Shown here in pieces: positions 19,438 through 26,474 of a stretch of DNA of 26,474 bases. The notes under the pieces were generated by a model. That model did no database searches. It was given only the letters and a program-made list of their open reading frames with translations, and was not told the origin of the DNA. The number at the start of each line of letters is the position of its first letter. The stretch's first letter is position 1. The stretch lies in NCBI RefSeq assembly GCF_000485595.1, contig NW_014577161.1, forward strand, positions 437,182-463,655, given 5' to 3'. Source of the stretch: Priapulus caudatus. Taxonomy: Eukaryota > Priapulida > Priapulimorpha > Priapulimorphida > Priapulidae. A program made the position numbers and the translations under genes.

Positions 19438-20044
19438 TGTTAGATCTAGGCGGTGGTATCCGGTGAACGAGCAGTCTCCCGATAATGTACGAAGGATTAT
19501 GAAAATATCGCGTTTATCAGCGAAGGTTTAGCCATGTGAGCACGCTGAACGATCGTATATCAGGTGTATTTTATTGTTTGCTATAAAAAGCCCTTGCATC
19601 TGATATAGTGATACACATGAAGAGGACAAGCATGTAATATTTGATTGTGGGCGTATTACTTGTACACTGTGGCGTGGCCAAAACTATTAACATGAATTCT
19701 GTTTCACGCGCATCGCATGCTGAAATTAAAACGAAGCATGAAAACAACATGACTGTTTCTATTTTTCTAAGAACATTGGAAATTCACAATTATAGCGCGA
19801 CAGGCTTTGATGTAAAAATTGCAACTGGTTCACATGGATCAACAGAACATCTAAAAAAAAACGTTGGCCCGTAAGATTGTTAGCTGCTGATGGTGATGGT
19901 GCTAATTTATTTACGCTGCGATACGCGGCCTAGACTAGCCTATAAATAGGTACAGCAGATATAGCCACAGCTTCCCAGATCGACGCGTCACATAATCATT
20001 ATAACAACTCGTTATGTTACAACTCGTGGCGCCAGTGAACGGTG
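19438..20044 (+). mobile_element. Possible LTR with primer-binding-like site (weak)
   Basis: A segment from TGTTAGATC (19438) to TTACA (20021) has the TG...CA ends of an LTR. It is followed after 5 nt by TGGCGCCAGTGAACGG (20027 on); TGGCGCC is a known primer-binding-site start. TATA-like boxes TATAAAAAG (19582) and TATAAATAGG (about 19940) lie inside. No second LTR, gag or pol is in the window. A frame at 19641-19874 inside it has no recognisable motif. Confidence 0.2.
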
Positions 20045-20979
20045 CTAATGGTGATTTCCTAACCAACAAGATTAGCATCTCGGCACTACTACCATTGCCC
20101 AATTTAGATCCATTTTATTGGAGGATAATTGTTTGGCAAATATGTAGAGTGCTCGGCTGTAAAACCTCCTGTTTCCACTGAGATTCACCGCAAAGATACG
20201 CATAACCACTTTATCCGTGCATGTGGTCGGTCTAAGCACTATATTGCTTAGCGCTGTTTGCACTGTGAAAACTTAACTAAAACGATAATGTTACCGCAAT
20301 TACTTTAATAAAACGAAGTTCTATCGTCGCCGCAAAAATGAGATTATCGCTAACTATACCAGCATGTTCCTGGGTTTCTGTATGAAAATGTGTCTAAAAC
20401 GAACAGCCAAGTAATGTAGTATATATGTAATATTTATATTGTATTTCTGTGATTTCATGTAGCGTGTTAGATTTTTCCGCAACAGTTTAATTCGACCCGA
20501 TAATCAATGATAGTAGTTTATTATGTCGTTATTAATATTTGCACGTTGAACATTACTGCAATGTTGGCTTCTGCGTCCATGCGGTAAATAATGAACGCAG
20601 CCAAGATCATGTTGCTAGACGTGATTGAATTACTGGTTCGAAGCGCCCTCTAGTTCCCATAACCTGCCGTGTAGCGCATTGCTTGGTGTTACGTGGTGAG
20701 AGCTGTATTTGATGTTGCTCCACGTTGCTGCATCGCACTGCTTGTCACACTGCCACGTTGCAACCACCAGAGTACTGATTTAACGCTGTGATCGCATGAA
20801 GATGACAGTTCATATTTTCATAATTTGTAATCTAGTATTACGCTGAATAATTGCTACTCATTACTCAGATGTTGAATACAGTGTACTGTTCTTACTCGAA
20901 CTATTGGCTTAAACCAGAAAAGCGGCAGGGAAAATTATGCATCGACATTCCTTATAATTCAATATTATTGCTAACAACA
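20045..20979. other. Intergenic, nothing recognised
   Basis: No exon-like frame, repeat or RNA gene that I can support. Confidence 0.5.
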
Positions 20980-21029
20980 CACACACGCGCGCACATGAGT
21001 ACACAAACACAAACACACACACGATTGCA
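20980..21029. repeat. (CA)n/(CG)-rich microsatellite
   Basis: Interrupted CA repeats with CGCG words; the Penelope-like coding sequence begins right after it. Confidence 0.85.
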
Positions 21030-21037
21030 CGCGCACA

Positions 21038-21454
21038 GGAGCAACATACCGCCCCTACAGAAAACCAAACGACGAGCCACTCTACATCAACACGAAATCC
21101 AACCACCCACTTACCATAATTAAACAACTACCCGCATCCATCAACCGTAGGATATCAGACATCTCGTGCAGCAAGGAAGCTTTTGACAAAGCTAAGCCTC
21201 CCTACGAAAAAGCTTTAAAAACAAGCGGATTTACCGAAAACCTTACATACGCCAGCCGCAACACATCTGCAACCGCAAGAAAGAATAGGAAAAGGAACCT
21301 AATCTGGTTTAACCCTCCATACGGCCAAAACATCCAAACTAATATCGGCAAAACCTTCCTCAACCTCATCCAGAAGCATTTCCACAAGGAACATAAATTC
21401 CACTCTATCTTCAACAAGAACAACGTAAAAGTTACAGCTGCACGGAAAATATAG
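21038..21454 (+). pseudogene. Penelope-like RT C-terminal region
   Basis: The frame enters as ATYRPYRKPNDEPLYINTKS, then SINRRISDISCSKEAF and RKRNLIWFNPPYGQN, then NIGKTFLNLIQKHF and HKFHSIFNKNNVKV. I recall this order as the conserved region between RT and endonuclease in Penelope-like elements. It ends at TAG 21452-21454 because of a shift near 21434-21437; the sense continues in the frame starting at 21436. No start codon is expected, as the copy is truncated. Except for this break the copy looks recent. Confidence 0.85.
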
Positions 21455-21981
21455 CAACCATAATTAACAAGCACAACAAGAAAATAACCAGCGACAACCC
21501 CACCCCCTCCCAGAACGAATGCAACTGCCGAAAAGAAGAACAATGTCCACTCGACAGTAACTGCCTATCAACCAGCCTAGTCTACAACGCACGCGTAACT
21601 ACAGATGAAGACACCATAAGAAAGAACTACATCGGACTTTCAGAGGAAACATTTAAACAACGACACACTAAACACAAGCTATCACTTCGAAACAGAAAAT
21701 ACGATAACAGCACTAAACTCTCAAAGCACATCTGGAAACTCAAAGACGACAAAAAAAATTATACAATAAATTGGTCAATCATCACTTCAGCAAGCCCATA
21801 CAACAACATCTCCAAAAAATGCAATCTCTGTTTAGCAGAAAAACTTTACATTACTAAAGCCGACAAAACCAGGCTCCTCAACAAAAGATCTGAACTAATT
21901 TCGAAGTGCCGACACGAGAACAAATATTACTTAATGAACACGAAAAGCACAGGAGATGCTGGAAAATCCTCAGCAATTTAA
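21436..21981 (+). pseudogene. Penelope-like GIY-YIG endonuclease domain
   Basis: Open for 181 codons to TAA 21979-21981. A cysteine cluster, CNCRKEEQCPLDSNC, precedes SLVYNARV (the GIY-equivalent strand), NYIGLSEETFKQRHTKH (YIG with the catalytic-type Arg) and STKLSKHIWKLKDD. It closes with CNLCLAEKLYI and RCLL-type residues RLLNKRSELISKCRH. GIY-YIG nucleases of these elements cut the target DNA for integration. The domain appears complete and without stops, but it is separated from its RT by the shift described in the preceding entry. The frame has no initiating ATG of its own, which is why simple ORF finding misses it. Confidence 0.87.
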
Positions 21982-22055
21982 CATACGACCCACGCTACCA
22001 CAGGTGAGCCCGTCGCCTTGACCTGCGTGCACGGACACTGTGGCAAGATCCTCAG

Positions 22056-22180
22056 TCTCGACCCCAGCGAAAAACGTCACACCTGCCGCCGCCGCTGCCA
22101 CGGACAACGGCGTCGACAACGGCTTGCTCTCGCGTCTGACGATGGACGACGGCCAGATCATCACCGGACAGCGACGCACA
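22056..22180 (+). other. CpG-rich exon-like segment between acceptor and donor motifs
   Basis: Preceded by GATCCTCAG and followed by a consensus donor, ACA|GTGAGTG. The plus-strand reading contains TDNGVDNGLLSRLTMDDGQI with GC-ending codons, very different from the A-rich Penelope coding sequence beside it. It could be a host exon, a part of the element, or chance in CpG-rich DNA. I do not recognise the peptide. Confidence 0.25.
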
Positions 22181-22226
22181 GTGAGTGACGACCACCGCCG
22201 CACGTACAGCCACGACAGGAAAAGAG

Positions 22227-22281
22227 GTAACTATGGCCCGCGTACGGTTTCCGCAGGCAACCGTACGCGGGCTATAGTTAC
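22227..22281. repeat. Near-perfect 23-bp inverted repeat
   Basis: The left arm 22227-22249 and the right arm 22259-22281 match with one mismatch over 23 bp around a 9-nt loop; the arms contain CCCGCGTACGGTT. It lies between the CpG-rich block and the Penelope 3' region. Its cap sequence (GTAACTATRG) differs from that of the TCARGAG family. Confidence 0.85.
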
Positions 22282-22380
22282 TAGAGCTATAGAACTACAT
22301 AACAATAGATAACTAAAACAATAGTGCCATTCATGTTTATATAGGTTATGGAATGTATACAAGGTTTATTCTTCATTAAA

Positions 22381-22430
22381 GTTTGTCTGATGATCGCGTA
22401 AGCGTGAAACTCGGAGTAACAGCTAAACGT
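22381..22430 (+). ncRNA. Hammerhead ribozyme core (type I, minimal stem III)
   Basis: CTGATGA (22387-22393) is followed by stem-loop II: CGC (22395-22397), GNRA-type loop GTAA (22398-22401), GCG (22402-22404), with a T-T mismatch at the base. GAAA (22406-22409) comes next. Stem III is ACT-CGG-AGT (22409-22417), which places the cleavage site after A22418 in GTA. ACA (22419-22421) pairs with TGT (22384-22386) to begin stem I, which can extend after an internal loop through GTT/AAC. All conserved core positions are present. The very short stem III and open stem I are typical of hammerheads in retroelements. Self-cleavage would process the element's RNA. Not tested by a covariance model. Confidence 0.72.
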
Positions 22431-22457
22431 GATGTCTTAATTTATCTACAGACTACA

Positions 22458-22481
22458 ATTTATATATATATATATATTAAA
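22458..22481. repeat. (TA)n microsatellite
   Basis: A short TATATATA tract after the Penelope 3' region; possibly the insertion junction. Confidence 0.8.
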
Positions 22482-23510
22482 ATAGCCCGTAATAATTATT
22501 ATGTGCACAATAGGCGGCATAAATTCAAGAAAATGCAGATGCAATTCCGATGATGAAGACATCTGTTGTACCTGGTCGTATATATTATATGCATATCAGC
22601 GCGTGCCGTGGTGGGGATGTCTGACTAATTTAGTACATGTCGGAAGACAGGTGATAGAATAGCCGTAGAAATATTCGACACGCATCGCATAACTGCCGCT
22701 TTTACCTATAGTAATGATTTTTGTATAGGCTTTCGAAATTTTCGGCGAGCTTATTAATCGAACTTTTTACCTCCCGCTGCATGATATTGATTTCGCTGAC
22801 AATGTCAAATTGCGGGCTAGGTATATAAACCCACGAGTAATATAACGAATATACAGTAAACAAAGGTGGCGAGTGCAGTGACAAGCGTGTAAGTGGATGT
22901 CAGGGCAAATGCGACACATGGCTCGGATTTGGAGCGACAGGTGCAATATTGAGCTACACAATACAAACGGTAGTGAAAGCGTGTATTATAAAAGAATATC
23001 AAGTGAAGCGACGGAATCTCCCTTTTTATGACGCAGTTTGACAGTAGCTCGATATACTACCAGGCTGGCTAAGCAGGTGCTTTGCTCAAATAGTCTGTTA
23101 GTACATTGACAAATGTTCAGGTTCGCACGCACGCACACATGGGCGCGTATTTAATAATGTTTTCGGGCTGTTATTGTGGTTTGACCTGAAACTTCCTGGG
23201 AATTGAGCACATGTCTATTGTGTCTGCATTTTGCCACGGGTAATAACAAGTATAAGAAAATATACCCCTGTTGACTGTACGAGATGCAATAACACTTGGA
23301 CCGAGGCAAGACTGGTTGGCCACTAATTGTTCATAGATTGTATTTGACCTAAAACTCGGCATCATGGAAAATTGACCTTCTAATTGTTGGAAGCGTCCTG
23401 GAAAAGACTTCTAGAAATTTTTGCCTTAAATTGTCCGAAGTTAATATTTTAGGTGGAATTGAAAAGATCAGATTATGATTAGCTTGATTAATGTGATCGG
23501 CAGACTCACA
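22482..23510. other. Intergenic, nothing recognised
   Basis: No exon-like frame or repeat that I can support. Confidence 0.5.
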
Positions 23511-23567
23511 TGTGGTCAAGAGCTAATAAATACCGGGGTCTAAGGTGTTTATTAGCTCTTGATGTGG
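23511..23567. mobile_element. TCARGAG mini-hairpin copy 5, with TSD
   Basis: The element is 23516-23562 (47 bp). The arm TCAAGAGCTAATAAATAC matches its partner with one mismatch; the loop is 11 nt. It is flanked by exact TGTGG (23511-23515 and 23563-23567). Confidence 0.74.
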
Positions 23568-23962
23568 TGTAAATACATGAGTATTTGTTTATTCAAAATT
23601 AAAAAAACACGAGCCGTATGTCAAACTATTAGATAACAGGTCCATTAATTGATAATAATTGGCCGAAATTAAGTGATATAGGCCTATAGACGCACAGAGT
23701 GACAAAAAAATTTTTCATTCGTCGCTATTCCTTTTCATTACTGTTTCGAATTGCAATCAAACTTATGAAGTTTATGTTTTATTGTAATTTTCGTTCATCC
23801 CGCATAGTTTCTGTAATATTTTGCGAATAACAACAAACGACAGTAACGCAAATTTAATTGCGGAGGATAACGCCATTGTTGTTCATAATAGTGCAGCTGA
23901 TAAGCACATTCAAATGGGCACATTGTGCACTTTTGGTTTGAATTGTGAAACTTTTATCCACC

Positions 23963-23989
23963 CTACTATAAAAGGGGATACTATAGTAG
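23963..23989 (+). promoter_or_regulatory. TATA box within a small hairpin
   Basis: TATAAAAGGGG (from 23967), a consensus TATA box, lies in CTACTATA...TATAGTAG (23963-23970 and 23982-23989). No gene follows that I can recognise; an 80-codon frame overlapping it (23821-24063) starts upstream of the box. Function is uncertain. Confidence 0.25.
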
Positions 23990-24094
23990 CTCGAACAATG
24001 CTCGCACTCATCGTCCAATATGAGGGCATGCAGACGACAGAACGGTCTGAATGTAAACCCTGAGTAAGCGTCAAAACGATAGCATGTACAGCGA

Positions 24095-24258
24095 AATCAA
24101 CAGCAACAGCAGCAGCAGCTGCAGCATCAACAGCACAGCAGCAACAGCAACAGCAACAATAACAACGACGACGATGACGACGACGACGACGACGACGACG
24201 ACAACAACAAACAACAACATAACTAACAACAATAAAAACAACAAAACGACAACAACAT
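24095..24258. repeat. Compound trinucleotide microsatellite (CAG/CAA/GAC/AAC)
   Basis: Runs of CAG and CAA, then GACGACGAC, then AACAAC words. The cysteine- or arginine-rich frames on the minus strand are by-products. Confidence 0.93.
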
Positions 24259-25619
24259 AAGTGCATAAGATGTGTACTGGCTCTCGCTGAAGTAATTCGT
24301 TAGCCCAAGCGGAATTTAAATATGTCTACGTGACGCAGGCGAGGTCGAGCAGCGTGTGACGCTGCTGCACATGTACGTCATGAATTATGATGAGCATCGG
24401 TTGCATCATCCCCTCGGTAAACACCGCCAAGACATGCATTACTTATTCATTACACTCATGAGACTTGCTCTCACAATCAAGAGTAATGTGTAAACGTAGT
24501 ACGTGTTTTATTGCAGCTGCTGCTAATTCGCCTGACGTGCGTCAACTGAGACAGGCATAATCGTATTCTGTATATGAAATGACAGTATTATCTGTGTGAA
24601 TCACACGTGCGCACGCACAAACGCTTGCGTGCACGCACCTACACGTACATATAACAAAAGGTAAGCGGCGCTTTTGATAATAAACTGCTTTATATTTTTA
24701 TTTTATTCGTTTCAAAATATTTTGTATAATAACAGTTCTAGTCATAATTGATGATAATGATGATGCACCGACAGAGAATTCGAGTTTGGTTCTACAGTCA
24801 TACAGAGTGACATTGGTTACACACGATAGATTACACGTTCACAGATAGTGCCTGGCCGTAGTCTGGCATTATTACATATATACCGTGAAAGATTTCCTGT
24901 ATAAACAATCTAGTAGTGCGTTACTTGTAGACGGAACACAACAAATTCCAAGCTACACTTGGTACCAGTATATATAAGAGTATACAGCTGTAAGTAACAT
25001 CATAACGAGGTAACTGAATTTTATAAAGTGCCACTTCGCAGTTTTAGGCACCATCCTATCTCTAAAGTATACATAACAGTTCAATGTAGCACAACGAATT
25101 CGTATGACTCCTGCGTTCGTTTCAACACAGAAGTTGAGTAGACCTCCCGTAAAACACGTAGCAGATTATATACACATTTAAACTTCATAATTTCAGGCAC
25201 ATGGAGCAGGGACAGTATGTTACTACTGATTGGTGCGCGATGTGCTCGTAGGCACGTACTTTCGCTCAATCGATTATATGAAAAATATGTGTTAATGAAT
25301 GGCGATGAGTGCCGTTTATTAATACAGGATAATACGTAGCCAAACATGTCGCCCTTCACGTGTAGTACTCTTAGATGTATTTATCGTATAAATAAATAAA
25401 TAAATACGACATTAAGAAATAAATATAGATAATAGCGACATACAATTATTAATTATTATGATGAACTATTTAAATTGCACCAATGCCTATAAATTATATA
25501 GATATATAGATATATACGGAACACGGTTCGCGAAATTTCCCTATATTATTTACGAGAGGTTCTTATATCGTAATGGCGTGCAATGTCTACGCATGTACGA
25601 ACACGTCATGATGACTCAT
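24259..25619. other. Intergenic, nothing recognised
   Basis: Includes an imperfect GTGCGCACGCA/TGCGTGCACGCAC inverted repeat near 24606-24638 and short AT-rich tracts near 25388-25410. No gene supported. Confidence 0.5.
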
Positions 25620-25639
25620 CACCGTCAGCTTGCCATTCT

Positions 25640-26225
25640 TCGACGTGAAACGTGGACGTGACGACGCCGACCCGCGATTTTACCGTAAATACGGCAGCAG
25701 CCGATGAGAAATCGAGGCAAATTTACCGGAACCGCCCCGCGCGGACCGTAGTGGGGTGGGGTGGGTGGGCGCATGCATTTCAAGCTGCAGTGGGCCTGCA
25801 GACCTGCGGGTGGGTGTTCAGAGGAGAGCACATGGAAGCGTTTTATTATAATTATGGTTCCGGTTGCGAGAAGAGAGAAAAAACTACCACTATAATAAAA
25901 AAAAGCGCGCGTTCGGCGGAATGAACCTGCGGAAAGATGCGGCAAGCCGGGGTCGCCACGTTTAATTACTAGATGAGGGGAAAACGGTGGGGATTTTACG
26001 AATAATTTTCCGCGCAACTTTTTAAGTGCTGACGAGGGCAAGAAAATTCGTAGCTTAACGACCGGTTTCGCCGCGGCAGCTTAATTAATGGGACACAGGA
26101 AAAAGCCGCGACTGCGTAACAGCGGCCCCCACGCGTGGCCCGGCGGCGCATGTACGCTCTGACGAGACGAAATCGAAATGTGAAAATAAGCCGCAACTTT
26201 AATTAGGCAAAAGCAACGAAACGCA
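25640..26225. promoter_or_regulatory. Candidate regulatory element: CpG-rich with four TAATTA sites
   Basis: This segment is clearly richer in GC and CpG than the DNA to its left but has no convincing coding frame. Homeodomain-type TAATTA occurs at 25849-25854, 25963-25968, 26082-26087 and 26200-26205, with an Nkx-like TTAAGTG near 26021. CGCAACTTT recurs twice. Such mixtures are seen in conserved developmental enhancers; without cross-species alignment this is inference. Confidence 0.3.
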
Positions 26226-26308
26226 TGCTCTCTTTCCGCTGTGTCTCTGTCTTTCATTTTCTCTCGCCTCATTTCACTCTCCTTCGCTCGCTCTCACCTC
26301 TTAACGCG

Positions 26309-26377
<69 letters not shown>

Positions 26378-26388
26378 TCTCTCACACA

Positions 26389-26443
<55 letters not shown>

Positions 26444-26474
26444 TCTCTCACACACACACACACACACACGCGCA
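26309..26474. repeat. Compound (CT)n(CA)n microsatellite with higher-order duplication
   Basis: The pattern (CT)n, (CA)n, CTCTCT, (CA)n occurs twice in succession, the second time running off the window. The order of blocks is the same in both, so a segment of about 65-70 bp was duplicated. Confidence 0.93.

Larger units (their letters stand above)
21030..22440 (+). mobile_element. 5'-truncated Penelope-like retroelement
   Basis: The coding remnant (about 21038-21981) carries the end of the reverse transcriptase region and a GIY-YIG endonuclease, the arrangement of EN-positive Penelope-like elements. A hammerhead-ribozyme core at 22381-22430 follows; such ribozymes have been reported in these elements. 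Most of the RT is missing on the left, where a (CA)n tract begins. The region between the stop codon and the ribozyme (about 21985-22370) includes a CpG-rich block and a hairpin that may not belong to the element, so the right boundary is tentative. Confidence 0.8.

Noticed and set aside
19556-19607. TATATCAG...CTGATATA inverted repeat as a sixth TCARGAG hairpin
   Set aside because: Only 8-bp arms match, the GAG after TCAG is missing and no flanking duplication is seen.
19641-19874. 77-codon frame as a gene
   Set aside because: It begins at a non-ATG codon, has no recognisable motif and ends in an A-rich stretch; the support is insufficient.
20630-20645. TGGTTCGAAGCGC as a tRNA B-box
   Set aside because: No A-box, acceptor stem or cloverleaf could be fitted around it.
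23910-24266. 118-codon minus-strand cysteine/arginine-rich frame
   Set aside because: Its Cys and Arg runs come from the CAG/GAC microsatellite; there is no motif outside it.
24438-24490. CATTACACTCATGA...TCAAGAGTAATG as another hairpin copy
   Set aside because: The TCAAGAG motif is on the inner side of the repeat, the opposite of the family, and the arms match poorly.

Overview
The window looks like nuclear DNA of an animal, most likely a marine invertebrate (a mollusc or other lophotrochozoan would fit; this is inference). The reasons are intron-split coding exons with GT/AG borders, abundant (CT)n, (CA)n and (TAGA)n microsatellites, and a CR1-type LINE, a Penelope-like element and non-autonomous hAT elements. 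There is no sign of bacterial or organellar gene organisation.

Left third (1-7.2 kb): the 5' part of a minus-strand gene for adenylyl cyclase-associated protein (CAP), an actin-monomer recycling factor. Three phase-compatible exons at 3509-3291, 2814-2702 and 364-293 encode the N-terminal RLE coiled coil and the start of the helical folded domain. The rest lies beyond position 1. About 2.9 kb upstream, a 727-nt CpG-rich exon (7143-6417) encodes a possible N-myristoylation signal, a polybasic stretch and twelve 11-residue repeats. It ends in a strong donor whose phase fits the CAP exon, so a membrane-targeted, N-terminally extended CAP isoform is possible. The CAP intron at 365-2701 holds a tandem repeat of about 295 bp. 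One unit of it is split by an 880-bp TA-flanked inverted-repeat transposon, and the uninterrupted units next to it show the empty site.

Middle (8-16.1 kb): a degenerate minisatellite and (GA)n tract, a CpG-rich patch, an 768-bp non-autonomous hAT element with a perfect 8-bp target duplication, a second hAT-like element of about 325 bp, and a nearly full-length but decayed CR1-type LINE on the plus strand. The LINE carries a 2A-like motif, a PHD finger, an APE endonuclease and a reverse transcriptase, with several stops and frameshifts.

Right part (16.1-26.5 kb): no recognisable host gene. It holds a repeat fragment, a weak LTR-like candidate and a 5'-truncated Penelope-like element ending in a GIY-YIG nuclease. 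That element is followed by a convincing hammerhead-ribozyme core. Further right are microsatellites and a CpG-rich segment with four TAATTA motifs that could be a regulatory element.

The most unusual signal is dispersed over the whole window. Five tiny (36-47 bp) near-perfect inverted repeats all begin TCARGAGY and end RCTCYTGA. Three are flanked by exact 5-bp duplications and one by a 6-bp duplication. Arms match each other within each copy but differ between copies. They look like an ultra-short mobile hairpin family that I cannot match to a known one.
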